NCBI GenBank assembly: GCA_030530485.1
Contig: JAUMUX010000002.1
Location: 67,484-128,098 of the forward strand
DNA from: a bacterium
GTDB lineage: Bacteria; Patescibacteriota; Saccharimonadia; Saccharimonadales; Saccharimonadaceae
Direction of reading: 5' to 3'
Length of the DNA: 60,615 bases
Below the pieces are notes generated by a model, which made no database searches, had not been told where the DNA came from, and saw only the letters and a program-made list of their open reading frames with translations. How positions within the stretch are numbered: position 1 is the first letter of the stretch; each line of letters begins with the position of its first letter. Shown here one piece after another: positions 1 through 9,110 of this stretch. A program made the position numbers and the translations under genes.

Positions 1-274
1 TGCCAGCCGCAACACCCAGAAAAACAATTGTATTTTGTTTGAGGATTTAGAGGAAGTTTTCCAACCAATGTGGCAACCACGTAGTTTGAAGACTTCGAAG
101 AAAGTTTCTCTTTACGACGCAACCACGGGTGAAGTTGTGGATACGCGGCCAGAAGGATTAGTGGTGAATTTTGTGGACAAAGCGATTTTGAAGAATGGCA
201 AAGAATGTTTGCGTTCTGATGCCAGCCGCAACACCCAGAAAAACAATTGTATTTTGTTTGAGGATTTAGAGGAA
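1..274 (+). repeat. Two copies of a 55-bp identical repeat, period 219 bp
   Basis: Bases 1-55 recur without change at 220-274. The 219-bp period is 73 codons, so the repeat keeps the reading frame and reflects duplicated protein modules. Perfect identity at DNA level suggests recent duplication or ongoing gene conversion. Confidence 0.9.
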
Positions 275-322
275 ATCTCGATTAAATCCGATATTAAATT
301 AGCCCCAGAAACTAATTCTTAG
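2..322 (+). CDS. C-terminal part of a repeat protein, probably cell-wall-binding (5' end outside window)
   Basis: The reading frame is open to the left edge, so this is only the tail of a longer protein. It holds one full module of 73 codons and the end of a preceding one. The segment ASRNTQKNNCILFEDLEE is identical in protein and DNA at 2-55 and 221-274. Each module would run from FQPMWQPRSL through VNFVDKAILKNGKECLRSD to FEDLEE, which resembles SH3-like cell-wall modules of secreted hydrolases; that family link is inference. The end overlaps the convergent pyruvyl transferase gene by 11 bp. The catalytic part, if any, lies outside the window. Confidence 0.6.
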   Translation, partial: ASRNTQKNNCILFEDLEEVFQPMWQPRSLKTSKKVSLYDATTGEVVDTRPEGLVVNFVDKAILKNGKECLRSDASRNTQKNNCILFEDLEEISIKSDIKLAPETNS

Positions 323-337
323 GGGCTGATTTAATTT
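296..337. terminator. Bidirectional terminator between convergent genes
   Basis: An 11-bp stem (296-306 with 322-332, one G-T pair) with A/T tracts on both sides lies across the overlapping ends of the repeat protein and the pyruvyl transferase gene. It can serve both strands. Confidence 0.6.
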
Positions 338-1688
338 TCGAAACCATATCGCCAAGTTTATAGATTTTACTGTCTTTAATCTGTTTTATCGTCTCTTGAT
401 AATAAATATTCTCATCAGACAAAATATCCTTATCTTTCGAAATCTCCTGAATAAACTGATTCTTATTTTCGATAACTTGCATAAATTCCTCTTGGGCATA
501 TTTAATATATTCGAAAAATACACTGGTTTCATCGATTTTCGAATCGCTCTTTGCTTTAATTTTGGCTTTTCGAAAAACCTTTTCGAAATTCTTCATCGCT
601 TTATTTGCCAATTTTTCGCCAATTTTCACTCGCGAATTTAAAGCTTCTGCACAAATATCGCTGCTCAAATCTTCAATTTTAACATCGTAGGGCATTTTTT
701 CATCCCATTTTTGCGCATAATTTGAAACTTTTTTATTCGTCAGGCTGATTCGCGGCACGTCATAAGCGGCTGAAATAATTCGCCCGTGCAGCGATGTGCC
801 AATCCACATCTGCGAGGCAGAAATACAATCAACCAACTCCAAAGGATTTCGATTATTTACTATCGAAATTTTCTGCGTTTGGTTGAGTTTTTCGAATTCC
901 TGGCAAATTTGCTGGTAATCATTCACGTTGTCGTGACTTTCCGCCACGCCCGCTAAAAATAATTTAATGTCGAATTTAGTCACGCTCGAAATTGCGGCCA
1001 ACTTTTCAGCAATCTGCGCATAATTATATTGATTATTTTTTATCAGCTCATTATTAATCTGAAAAACGATGTATTTTTCACTACTTTTTTGCTTTTTTCT
1101 GAATAAATTTATGGCGTGAACTATATCTGGCGAAATTTCTGAATCGATATTATTCGCCTTTAAAAAATCCTGAGATTTATCTTCGCGCACCGAAATTATC
1201 GAATTCGAAAGTATTTTTTTGGTATTTTCGAAAAAATCACCTTTGAGATTAGCGATATTCGAAAGCCCAACCGAATTGAGAATATGCGGCGTGTGCTGAT
1301 TTAGTTCGTATTTTGTTCTATCGATAATGTAGGCATGCTTTTCGCTGTCCTGCAAAATTCCCGTATAAAATTCAACAATCCGATTTAAATCTTGGTTGTT
1401 TTGGATAATTCGCTCGGCTTGATTTTTACTAATATCCATCATCAGCGCGCCAACAATATCCACGCCGCCAACTTCGCCACCAACAGTAATAATTCCATCG
1501 AATTGATATTTTTTCAGCAAAAAATCATACGGCAAAATAACCTCGCTATTAACCGCTCGCATATCGGCAAAAATAATCGAAGAAGGAATAATATTCGCCC
1601 TATCGCCTAAAATTTTTCTCAACATATAGAGAAAAAGCAAATCGCCAAAATTATCCCTTTCATACGCACCGACAGCCAATATATTCAC
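312..1688 (-). CDS. Polysaccharide pyruvyl transferase family protein
   Basis: 458 residues, starting at a GTG behind a strong AAGGAG site. The N-terminus (MNILAVGAYERDNFGDLL) carries the G-x3-N-x-GD pattern of the CsaB/WcaK polysaccharide pyruvyl transferase family; further on are SVREDKS, SPDIVH and the conserved WIGTSLHGRI. The family transfers a pyruvyl group, or acts like a GT-B glycosyltransferase, on surface glycans. After about residue 370 the chain becomes a charged, probably coiled-coil tail. It is the last gene of a leftward operon behind a Wzm/Wzt-type exporter, so it probably modifies the exported surface polymer. The exact substrate cannot be read from sequence. Confidence 0.82.
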   Translation of the reverse strand: MNILAVGAYERDNFGDLLFLYMLRKILGDRANIIPSSIIFADMRAVNSEVILPYDFLLKKYQFDGIITVGGEVGGVDIVGALMMDISKNQAERIIQNNQDLNRIVEFYTGILQDSEKHAYIIDRTKYELNQHTPHILNSVGLSNIANLKGDFFENTKKILSNSIISVREDKSQDFLKANNIDSEISPDIVHAINLFRKKQKSSEKYIVFQINNELIKNNQYNYAQIAEKLAAISSVTKFDIKLFLAGVAESHDNVNDYQQICQEFEKLNQTQKISIVNNRNPLELVDCISASQMWIGTSLHGRIISAAYDVPRISLTNKKVSNYAQKWDEKMPYDVKIEDLSSDICAEALNSRVKIGEKLANKAMKNFEKVFRKAKIKAKSDSKIDETSVFFEYIKYAQEEFMQVIENKNQFIQEISKDKDILSDENIYYQETIKQIKDSKIYKLGDMVSKIKSAPKN

Positions 1689-1697
1689 AAAAACTCC

Positions 1698-2861
1698 TTA
1701 TTTTTTTAGCTTGATAGTTGATTTTGGTTTCCAGAAAACATCGTTGCTGTAAGAACCTTGATTCACCACTTCAAAAACCGAAATATCATCAACAACCGAA
1801 TAAACCTTCGACCTGTCGCGACTTTTTACGCCAACTTGCACCGAAAAATATCCATTCGGAAAAATATTGTCGATTTCGAGACTCAAATTAACTGGCTTTT
1901 CTGAAATCGCAATCTTCTCTTTCATTTTCTCATCGGTAACGTAGCGATAAACAATCTCACCGCTATCGCGAATTATCATAAATGTCAAAACTGCATCATT
2001 GATAATTTTTTTCGCGCTAAAATCAATCGAGAAACTAATTTTGCTATCGGTTTTGTGCGTATCACAAGAAATCGAAACATCACTATTGTTAATCGTTTTC
2101 GAAGATTCAGTTTCACCGATATTTTCGTTGTTTAATTTGCGATAAATTTGCGCAATTTCCGAAGGGCTTCCCACAACTAAATCGCTTTTCTTATCAATCA
2201 AAACGGCTTTATTACAGAATTGCTGAACCGAATCCATCGAGTGCGTCACCAAAATCACCGTTTTCTTTTCTTTTTTTAACTTCGCAAAATAGCTAAAACA
2301 TTTACGCTGAAAAGCTTCGTCGCCGACCGCCAAAACTTCGTCGAGCACCAAAATATCGCCCTGTGCTTTAATCGCAATCGAAAATGCCAAGCGAACCTGC
2401 ATTCCGCTCGAATAATTTTTTAATTTTTGGTCCATAAATTCTTCGAGCTCGGCAAATTCAACAATTTCATCATACATTTCAGAAATTTCTTCGTGCGAAA
2501 AACCAAGCAACGCGCCATTGAGATAGATATTTTCGCGACCCGTAAGCTCAGGATTGAAGCCAACACCAAGTTCGATAAACGGAATTAATTTGCCATTCAC
2601 CTTAACTTCACCCTTTTCAGGCGTGTAAATTTGCGAAATAATTTTGAGCAAAGTTGATTTTCCTGAACCATTTCGTCCAACGATACCGAAAAAATCACCT
2701 TTTTCAACTTTAAACGAAATATCTTTTAAAACTTGATGTTCTTTATAACCTTTAACACCTTTCGTCCAGTTAATAAACGCTTGTTTAATTCCATTCGATT
2801 GCTCCGTCGGCAAACGAAAACTTTTCGAAACATTTTTAATTTCTAACGCATATTTACTCAT
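1698..2861 (-). CDS. ABC transporter ATP-binding protein for polysaccharide export (Wzt/TagH type)
   Basis: 387 residues. Walker A GRNGSGKST is at 62-70, the signature YSSGMQVRLAFS near 150-161, Walker B ILVLDE near 170-175, and a VTHS switch follows. Residues after about 250 form a separate beta-rich domain like the C-terminal glycan-recognition domain of Wzt, which selects finished polymer for export. The start overlaps the permease stop as TAATG, so the two are translationally coupled. With the permease it should form a dimeric exporter of a surface polysaccharide or teichoic-acid-like polymer. Confidence 0.9.
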   Translation of the reverse strand: MSKYALEIKNVSKSFRLPTEQSNGIKQAFINWTKGVKGYKEHQVLKDISFKVEKGDFFGIVGRNGSGKSTLLKIISQIYTPEKGEVKVNGKLIPFIELGVGFNPELTGRENIYLNGALLGFSHEEISEMYDEIVEFAELEEFMDQKLKNYSSGMQVRLAFSIAIKAQGDILVLDEVLAVGDEAFQRKCFSYFAKLKKEKKTVILVTHSMDSVQQFCNKAVLIDKKSDLVVGSPSEIAQIYRKLNNENIGETESSKTINNSDVSISCDTHKTDSKISFSIDFSAKKIINDAVLTFMIIRDSGEIVYRYVTDEKMKEKIAISEKPVNLSLEIDNIFPNGYFSVQVGVKSRDRSKVYSVVDDISVFEVVNQGSYSNDVFWKPKSTIKLKK

Positions 2862-3682
2862 TACAGCATCTCCGCAAATTTCTTCGAATTTTTATTAAAA
2901 TACCACAAACCAAATATCAGCAAGAAAACTGTAATTCCGATTGGGATTATCGCCAGCCAATCTTTTTCGAATAGCATCCAGAAAGTTGGCACTTCATGAG
3001 CGATTAGATTGTGGCGAACGTTTTGAGTCGCGAAGGCAATCGGGCTCAACATCACGATTTTAGCAATCGAAATTTCGAAAATCTTCACGCCCACCAATAA
3101 TGAAATCGGGTAAATAATTGGCGTTGAATACATTAAAATCTGCATAAAAACTTCCCAGATGTGCGAAATATCGCGAAATTTCACATAAAGAGTTGATAGA
3201 ATTAGCGAAACGCCAAAGGCAGTAAGAAAAAGCATTAAAATATCGAAAATGATTAGTAGCGCCGACCAAGAAAAATGAACATTTGAAAACAGCGCAAAGA
3301 TTATTACTACCAGAAGATTGATACCAAGCGAAATCAGTGCTGTCGCCATTGATGAAATAATCACAATGTATTTTGGAAAATTAATTTTTCGCAATAAATC
3401 ACCACGCGCCACAATCGAGCTCATTCCTAAACTGGTGGCTTCCGAGAAAAATCCCCAAAGTGAAAGCCCAAGCAACACCGTGATTGGGTAGTTCGGAATA
3501 GTTGGGTCGGCGATTTTCAAGAATCGCACAAACACAAAATACATCACCGCAAAAAGCATAAGCGGTTTCAAAACCGACCACAAAATTCCCAAAAATGAAC
3601 CTTGATAACGCAATTTAAAATCTGTTTTCACGAGCTCATAAAGCAACACTCGATTTTTTTTACTAAAAATTCCCTCGTTCAT
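2861..3682 (-). CDS. ABC-2 type polysaccharide export permease (Wzm/TagG type)
   Basis: 273 residues with about six membrane segments. The N-terminal pattern RNRVLLYELVKTDFKLRYQ-GSFLG-LWSVLKPL is typical of Wzm/TagG permeases. It opens a leftward three-gene operon (permease, ATPase, pyruvyl transferase). A TATAAT box at 3692-3697 ends 9 bp before the ATG, so the mRNA would have almost no leader. Polymer synthesis genes are not in the window. Confidence 0.9.
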   Translation of the reverse strand: MNEGIFSKKNRVLLYELVKTDFKLRYQGSFLGILWSVLKPLMLFAVMYFVFVRFLKIADPTIPNYPITVLLGLSLWGFFSEATSLGMSSIVARGDLLRKINFPKYIVIISSMATALISLGINLLVVIIFALFSNVHFSWSALLIIFDILMLFLTAFGVSLILSTLYVKFRDISHIWEVFMQILMYSTPIIYPISLLVGVKIFEISIAKIVMLSPIAFATQNVRHNLIAHEVPTFWMLFEKDWLAIIPIGITVFLLIFGLWYFNKNSKKFAEML

Positions 3683-3691
3683 ACTCTTTTT

Positions 3692-3697
3692 ATTATA
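3692..3697 (-). promoter_or_regulatory. -10 box of the polysaccharide export operon
   Basis: TATAAT on the minus strand, 9 bp before the permease ATG. The -35 region is weak. Confidence 0.5.
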
Positions 3698-3726
3698 CCA
3701 TAAATCCGCTCATTCGATAAGCTAAT

Positions 3727-3756
3727 TTGCCTTAAAGTGAGTGAATATGTTAATAT
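3727..3756 (+). promoter_or_regulatory. Promoter of the PRC-barrel gene, leaderless
   Basis: TTGCCT, 18-bp spacer, TAATAT, then 6 bp to the ATG at 3763. Transcription should start on the start codon. Confidence 0.55.
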
Positions 3757-3762
3757 ATACTT

Positions 3763-4323
3763 ATGTTAATTCTTAATTCGAAGATTGAAAAAACGCCAAT
3801 TCTTGGGCTGCAAACGGGTTCGCAGTTAGCTACTACTGGTGCGCCGATTATCAATCCAGCCAATTTGCAGATTATCGCTTATCGGCTCGAAAATAATTCC
3901 TATTCGAACGAAGAAATGTTTATTCGAATTGATGAAATTCGTGAACTTTCGCGACTTGGTTTTATCATCGATTCTGGTGAAGATTTCATTTTAGCGGATG
4001 ACGTGATTCGAATTAAAGAAATTCTCGATTTAAATTTTAATTTAATCGGTATGCCGGTGGTTGATGAAAAAGGTAATAAGCTCGGTAAAATCATCGATTT
4101 CACTATGAGTTTGCTCAATTTTGAAGTGCAGCAACTCATCGTTAAGCGCCCACTACTCAAAAGCTTGAATAACCCTGAATTAACTATTCATCGCAATTTA
4201 ATTACGCAAATCGATGATGAAAAAATCACCATTCATAGCGAAAATGACGAAAATCCACTCAAACGAGTTGAGCAAAACGAAGAAAACTTCGTACCAAATT
4301 ATATTAATCCGTTCCGCGATTAA
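3763..4323 (+). CDS. PRC-barrel domain protein
   Basis: 186 residues without membrane segments. Two PRC-barrel-like repeats can be seen: residues about 1-70 (LQTGSQLATTGAPIINPANL, then a basic/acidic beta segment) and about 95-160 (IGMPVVDEKGNKLGKIIDF). PRC-barrels are small beta domains found in RimM, photosystem proteins and sporulation YlmC proteins, usually as protein- or RNA-binding parts; no enzyme residues are evident. The gene is monocistronic, with a promoter directly at the ATG, and its last 4 bp overlap the convergent recX gene. Function unknown. Confidence 0.75.
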   Translation: MLILNSKIEKTPILGLQTGSQLATTGAPIINPANLQIIAYRLENNSYSNEEMFIRIDEIRELSRLGFIIDSGEDFILADDVIRIKEILDLNFNLIGMPVVDEKGNKLGKIIDFTMSLLNFEVQQLIVKRPLLKSLNNPELTIHRNLITQIDDEKITIHSENDENPLKRVEQNEENFVPNYINPFRD

Positions 4324-5084
4324 AAATCATCTCGACGCAAAGCCTTTTGGATTTCATCAAACGAAAATCCTTGGCGCGCCAAGTAAGCAATCAATTTTTG
4401 CTCATCGCTATATTTTTTGGCTTTTTTAGCGATGATTTTTTGAATTTCTTCCGCATCGTTGCGCGAACTTTCGGCAAAAATCTTCTCTTGAATTTCGCTC
4501 GAAACGCCCTTTTTCGAAAGCTCAGCGCGCAATTTTCGAAGGCTCGAACCTTTGCGCTGATTGCGATTTTCCACCCAAAAACGCGCAAATTTTTCGTCGT
4601 CAATGTAATTCTTTTCTTTCAAGCGCGCCAAAGTTTGCGCCACCGATTCTTCAGAAACACCCCTTTTTTCGTAAAATTCACCCGTTTTTTTATTGCGTAG
4701 TTTTCGCGTTAAAGTTTTTCTCCATAAATAATCGCGAATTTCTTTTTCCGAATGCGGGCGCATCAAACAATAATTCAGCGCCAAAGCATAAAGTTTGCCA
4801 AATTCACTTTGCTGTTCAAGTTGCAAGATTTCATCTTCACTAAAAATTCGACCAATCTTAACCTCTAATTGCGTCAGTTGAAAAACATCCAAACTGAAAC
4901 GATATTTGCCATTAACGAAAATATTCACCCGATTTGGATTTTTGACCGCCTGTTTTATATCAGTTATCGTAAAAGTTCCCGCTTCGAAATGCGGTTTCCT
5001 TTTTCGAACCGTCTTAAAATTATTCGAAAGTTCATTCGAATTTTCCCGTTTTTCGAAATCGTTTTGTTCAAAAATTTCCAGCAT
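4320..5084 (-). CDS. recX: Regulatory protein RecX
   Basis: 254 residues. The first 40 or so are a poorly conserved charged extension. The body shows three-helix repeats with RecX hallmarks: ALNYCLMRPHSEKEIRDYL, a segment around EKNYIDDEKFARFWVENR, and SSLRKLRAELSKKGVS. RecX binds RecA filaments and limits their extension. It lies directly downstream of recA on the same strand, the usual order, with 54 bp between them. The C-terminal end overlaps the PRC-barrel gene by 4 bp. Confidence 0.9.
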   Translation of the reverse strand: MLEIFEQNDFEKRENSNELSNNFKTVRKRKPHFEAGTFTITDIKQAVKNPNRVNIFVNGKYRFSLDVFQLTQLEVKIGRIFSEDEILQLEQQSEFGKLYALALNYCLMRPHSEKEIRDYLWRKTLTRKLRNKKTGEFYEKRGVSEESVAQTLARLKEKNYIDDEKFARFWVENRNQRKGSSLRKLRAELSKKGVSSEIQEKIFAESSRNDAEEIQKIIAKKAKKYSDEQKLIAYLARQGFSFDEIQKALRRDDF

Positions 5085-5138
5085 TTTTCGAAAAAATTAG
5101 CTCCGAAAATCGAAGCCAATTTAGAGTTAAATTTAAAT

Positions 5139-6200
5139 TTATTCTTCAGTTTCTTCCGCTTCAACCGAGGTTGGCACTTCTTCGCCGCCAAAAACTTCCG
5201 CGCGAACTTTCGATTCGATTTCTGCCATCACTTCTGGATTTTCTTTCAAATAGCGCTTGGCATTTTCGCGACCTTGCCCAATATTTTGGTCGTTATATTT
5301 ATAAAATGCGCCAGATTTCGCCAAAACATCGTGTTCAACCGCTAAATCAAGAATATCGCCAGTTTTCGAAATTCCTTCATTATACATAATGTCAAATTCC
5401 GCAACTTTAAATGGCGCCGCAATCTTATTCTTTACAATTTTAATCTTAGTGCGGTTGCCGATGACATTATCACCATCTTTAATCTGACCCGTTCGGCGAA
5501 TATCCGCGCGCACCGAAGCGTAAAATTTAAGCGCGTTTCCACCAGTCGTGGTTTCAGGGTTACCAAACATCACACCGATTTTCATACGAATTTGGTTGAT
5601 GAAAATCACCGTAGCTTTTGATTTGTTGATAATTCCCGTGAGCTTTCGGAGCGCCTGCGACATCAAACGTGCCTGCAATCCCATATGTGCATCGCCCATA
5701 TCGCCGTCAATTTCGGCTTGTGGCACCAAGGCCGCCACCGAGTCAACCACGATTAAATCAACCGCATTTGAACGCACCAAAGTTTCGGTGATTTCAAGCG
5801 CCTGCTCGCCATTATCAGGCTGTGCGACCAACAAATTCTCGGTATCCACGCCCAATCGTTTAGCATAAGCGGGGTCAAGTGCGTGCTCTGCATCAATAAA
5901 CGCCGCTGTTCCGCCTTGCTTTTGGATTTCTGCAATCGCATGAAGCGTCAGTGTGGTTTTTCCTGAGCTTTCTGGGCCGTAAATTTCAATAATTCGCCCC
6001 TTCGGATAACCGCCGCCCAGCGCAATATCAATACTTAAAGAACCACTCGGCAAAAGTTCCACATCAACTTTATGATTTTCGCCAAGTTTCATAATCGAAC
6101 CGTCGCCAAATTGTTTCGAAATTTGTGCAATTGCCAAATCTAAAGCTTGTTTTTTACCGCTTTCGCCCACATCAGTTGTTTTTTTTGCAGCTTTCGCCAT
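5139..6200 (-). CDS. recA: Recombinase RecA
   Basis: 353 residues. Walker A GPESSGKT is at 75-82 and Walker [11 protein letters not shown] near 149-158. The core [30 protein letters not shown] region is intact, as are the DNA-binding loops and an acidic C-terminus ending EAEETEE. It catalyses homologous strand exchange. A strong AGGAGGAG site precedes the ATG. It has its own promoter between ruvC and recA, although it also lies in a lamin-tail/ruvC/recA/recX run. No LexA-type operator was seen. Confidence 0.98.
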   Translation of the reverse strand: MAKAAKKTTDVGESGKKQALDLAIAQISKQFGDGSIMKLGENHKVDVELLPSGSLSIDIALGGGYPKGRIIEIYGPESSGKTTLTLHAIAEIQKQGGTAAFIDAEHALDPAYAKRLGVDTENLLVAQPDNGEQALEITETLVRSNAVDLIVVDSVAALVPQAEIDGDMGDAHMGLQARLMSQALRKLTGIINKSKATVIFINQIRMKIGVMFGNPETTTGGNALKFYASVRADIRRTGQIKDGDNVIGNRTKIKIVKNKIAAPFKVAEFDIMYNEGISKTGDILDLAVEHDVLAKSGAFYKYNDQNIGQGRENAKRYLKENPEVMAEIESKVRAEVFGGEEVPTSVEAEETEE

Positions 6201-6224
6201 TTCTCCTCCTTATTTGTTATGTTT

Positions 6225-6253
6225 ATTTTAACATTTTTTTGCAAAATATTCAA
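6225..6253 (-). promoter_or_regulatory. recA promoter
   Basis: TTGAAT, 17 bp, TAAAAT with an extended TGn. It lies in the ruvC-recA gap and is followed by a short leader with a strong AAGGAGGAG site. Confidence 0.65.
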
Positions 6254-6255
6254 GG

Positions 6256-6738
6256 TTAGCGACTCATATAAAAGTGGGTAATTGCGGCAGCTAAAGCATC
6301 CGCGGCGTCATCTGGCTTTGGAATTTCCGCCAAGTTTAAAGTTTGGCGCACCATTTCTTGCATTTGTTTTTTATCCGCTCCACCATAACCTGTGAGCGTT
6401 TGCTTGATTTGATTCGGAGTGTATTCAGAAATCGGAATTTTAGCCAGTTGAGCGGCTAAAATCACCACACCGCGTGCCTGCGCCACCGAAATCGCCGTCG
6501 TGACGTTTTTCGAAAAGAATAATTTTTCAATCGAGATTTCATCGGGTTTAGTTTCTTTAATTATCTGGTTAAGACCGTTAAAAATCTCCTCCAAACGAAC
6601 TTCAATCGGCGTATGTGGCGGCGTAGTAATCACTCCGCCCGTAATCATTTTGAGCGGTTTGCCAATCTGGCAATCAACCACACCGAAACCTAAAATTCCC
6701 GTTCCTGGGTCAACTCCTAAAATTCGCCGCTTATTCAT
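6256..6738 (-). CDS. ruvC: Holliday junction endonuclease RuvC
   Basis: 160 residues, normal length. The RNase H-like fold is shown by ILGVDPGT (catalytic D10), SIEKLFFSKN (E71), QIKQTLTGYGGADK and the terminal PDDAADALA (D144, D147). The enzyme cuts Holliday junctions made by RecA. Its ATG overlaps the stop of the lamin-tail gene as ATGA. ruvA and ruvB are not in the window. Confidence 0.96.
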   Translation of the reverse strand: MNKRRILGVDPGTGILGFGVVDCQIGKPLKMITGGVITTPPHTPIEVRLEEIFNGLNQIIKETKPDEISIEKLFFSKNVTTAISVAQARGVVILAAQLAKIPISEYTPNQIKQTLTGYGGADKKQMQEMVRQTLNLAEIPKPDDAADALAAAITHFYMSR

Positions 6739-8393
6739 TTCTTACCTCTTCGAAAAATTCTTGTTAAAAATATACCGATTTTTTGCCTAAATTCCCAAGC
6801 TAAAACTAGCAAAAATACCGCCGCTACGCCTAAAATCACCCACCAACCATTGAATTTATTAGCGATTTCTTCGGCTGATTTTTCTGCTTCAACCGCAAAA
6901 TCCGCCCCGTTATTTTTGGCTATTTTGCGGCAGCGATTGGTCTCGGGATTGCGCTCGTAGCCATCTTTGCAAGGCACTAATTCGGTTGTTTCCGCGGCAA
7001 TTTTGCGACAACGATTAGTTTCTGGATTACGATAATAACCCGCTTTGCACGGCGTTGGCGCGCTCGTTTGCGCGGCGATTTTATTACAACGGTTAGTTGC
7101 CGGATTACGGTAATAGCCAGCCTTACATTCCGCTATTTTCGATTCGGTTTTGGCTGAAATTTTATTACAACGATTCGTTTCAGGATTTAAATAATAGCCC
7201 GCTTCGCAGGTTTTCGCGGCGGCAGTTTTGGCAGTAGATTTTGTCGATTTTTTCTCACATTTTCCGTTCTGCGCACGAATTTCATTTTCGCCACACGGCG
7301 CAAATTCTTCAAAAACATTCAGTTGATTGGGGGTCGGCGAAAAAGTTTGCTTCCAGCCATTTTCGAAAAGCGCCCAAGAAGTGCCCGCGCCAGTTTTCGA
7401 AACAGCCACTTTTTCGATTTCATTATCTTGCGCGTCAAGCAAATAGATTTCGAAAGCGGTAGTTTTATTTACCTTCAAACCCGTCTCGGCGATTTTTATC
7501 GTGTGAAATTCGCCTGGATTTAAAGTTAAATTCGAAAAGATATGATTTTTCGAACCACTTTTATTGGTTTGAATTTTACAATTTTCGAAATTGCGAACTT
7601 CGTTCGAAAAATTCCGAATTTCAATAAATCGCTCATTTTCTGGCGCATTCACAAAAACCTCAGTTATCCGCAAAAATTCACAAAAATTTGGTGTTTCGGG
7701 CTTTGCGGGCGGAACGATTTCTGGTTTTTCGTCTTCATTTTTCTCGCTCGGATTGGCGGGAGCGGGCGGATTTTGCGGTTCCTCCACAGGCTCTTCTTGC
7801 GCCGAATCATCTTCTTGCGGATTTTTTTCATCTTCCTCTGGAGCTAAATTACGCCCAAAAAAATCCTGCGCATAACGCTCGTTCGATTCAGCCAAAACAA
7901 ACTGATATTTATTGTTTTTGGGTGCTAAATTATCTTTTAAATATTCATTTTTTGCTACAAAAATCTGGTTCGATTTCGTTTCGCTGGCGTTTTTTTCGAA
8001 GCCTTCTTTGGCACAATTCGCCGCGCTATCCGCACAAATAAAATCAATCAAATTCTCGCCATCAAACAGCCCAACCCGCGCCTTGCCATTGATTGCGTCT
8101 TTCGCAAAATAAAGATTGTTTGGCTTAGCTGGATTATTACGAATCACAAAGTAGCTGTTCGCTGGAATTATAATGTTTTCGGCACTCAAAAATTGTTTTG
8201 AAAGCGCGCCACTCGTCAAAATTAAATTTGAAAAGTAAAAATCTTGATTCGAAGCGTTAAAAATTTCGACAAATTCATCGCCGTTAGTTTGAGAAATTCG
8301 CGAAAGGTAAAGATTAGGCTCGGTTGCGCTCGCAAAATTAGAAATTATTAAACTTAAAGAAAAAGCTACCACCAATGCCCAAATCTTTCGCAT
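6735..8393 (-). CDS. Secreted or anchored lamin-tail-domain protein with four Cys-repeat modules
   Basis: 552 residues. A signal peptide (about 1-23) is followed by two lamin-tail-like beta domains: about 25-140 with DEFVEIFNAS, and about 240-350 with NERFIEIRNFS. A Pro/Glu-rich linker separates them. Residues about 385-490 hold four copies of C-x-GYY-RNPETNRC-K-I, each with two cysteines. One membrane helix (WWVILGVAAVFLLVLAW) and a basic tail end the protein, so it is probably displayed outside on a C-terminal anchor. Lamin-tail domains are often found in surface proteins and near nucleases. Overlap with ruvC is probably operon compaction rather than shared function. Function unknown. Confidence 0.8.
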   Translation of the reverse strand: MRKIWALVVAFSLSLIISNFASATEPNLYLSRISQTNGDEFVEIFNASNQDFYFSNLILTSGALSKQFLSAENIIIPANSYFVIRNNPAKPNNLYFAKDAINGKARVGLFDGENLIDFICADSAANCAKEGFEKNASETKSNQIFVAKNEYLKDNLAPKNNKYQFVLAESNERYAQDFFGRNLAPEEDEKNPQEDDSAQEEPVEEPQNPPAPANPSEKNEDEKPEIVPPAKPETPNFCEFLRITEVFVNAPENERFIEIRNFSNEVRNFENCKIQTNKSGSKNHIFSNLTLNPGEFHTIKIAETGLKVNKTTAFEIYLLDAQDNEIEKVAVSKTGAGTSWALFENGWKQTFSPTPNQLNVFEEFAPCGENEIRAQNGKCEKKSTKSTAKTAAAKTCEAGYYLNPETNRCNKISAKTESKIAECKAGYYRNPATNRCNKIAAQTSAPTPCKAGYYRNPETNRCRKIAAETTELVPCKDGYERNPETNRCRKIAKNNGADFAVEAEKSAEEIANKFNGWWVILGVAAVFLLVLAWEFRQKIGIFLTRIFRRGKK

Positions 8394-8455
8394 AAAATCC
8401 TCTCAAATTACCAATTATTGATATAATTATAAGCTTTAGCTTTTTAAAAATCAAG

Positions 8456-9109
8456 TTATTTTCGCGGCGGCGTTGCTTTTACGAAATTAATTTTTAAACC
8501 CTCCGCGGTGAATCTTTTTTCATAAGTAGTCATCACTTTATAATTTTCGTTCAAATCGCTTTCGTGCAAATCAAAACTGAGCCGCTCAATTCTCCAGCCT
8601 TCGTGCACGAGCTGTTCTAAACTCCAGTCGAAAAGCTCTTTCGCATCGGTTTTGAAGTAAAAAGCTCCGTCTTCAGCCAATAATTTTTGGTAAATTCGCA
8701 AAAAAGTTGGGTGCGTTAAGCGGCGACCAGCGTTTCGCGCCTTAGGGTAAGGGTCGGGGAAAGTCACCCACAAATATTTAACCGAATTCGGCGCAAAAGC
8801 TTGATTTAATTGGTCGGCGCGGGCGCGCAAAAAACGAATATTTCTCAAACCTTCCAGCTCGGCTTGCTGAGCGCCTTTCACTAAACGGTCGGCTTTAACA
8901 TCAACCGCGACGAATTTTTTATCGGGATTACGGCTGGCTAAAGATTCCGAAAACAACCCCGTTCCAGCGCCAATTTCCAGATTATGCGTTTTTTCGCCTT
9001 CGTCCCATTCATCAAATTCAAAACAAATCGAAGAATTATTAAACAGCGCGAATTTATATAGTTTTCGCTTGCGTGTAATAATAAAATCTTTTGGGTTCAT
9101 AAAAGCCAT
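8456..9109 (-). CDS. trmB: tRNA (guanine-N7-)-methyltransferase TrmB
   Basis: 217 residues. Class I SAM-binding motif NLEIGAGTGLFSESLA and the family-specific WVTFPDPYPKARNAGRRLTHP motif are present. It makes m7G46 in tRNA variable loops. The GAGGAA site precedes the ATG, and only one base separates it from the upstream membrane-protein gene; it ends a leftward run starting at aspS. Confidence 0.93.
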   Translation of the reverse strand: MAFMNPKDFIITRKRKLYKFALFNNSSICFEFDEWDEGEKTHNLEIGAGTGLFSESLASRNPDKKFVAVDVKADRLVKGAQQAELEGLRNIRFLRARADQLNQAFAPNSVKYLWVTFPDPYPKARNAGRRLTHPTFLRIYQKLLAEDGAFYFKTDAKELFDWSLEQLVHEGWRIERLSFDLHESDLNENYKVMTTYEKRFTAEGLKINFVKATPPRK

Positions 9110-9110
9110 T

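Noticed and set aside
6201-6255. SOS operator before recA
   Set aside because: No LexA-type palindrome of the known bacterial forms is visible.
7241-8041. Several overlapping open frames opposite the lamin-tail gene
   Set aside because: They are low-complexity mirrors of a gene with a signal peptide, repeats and anchor; none has a ribosome site or family features.
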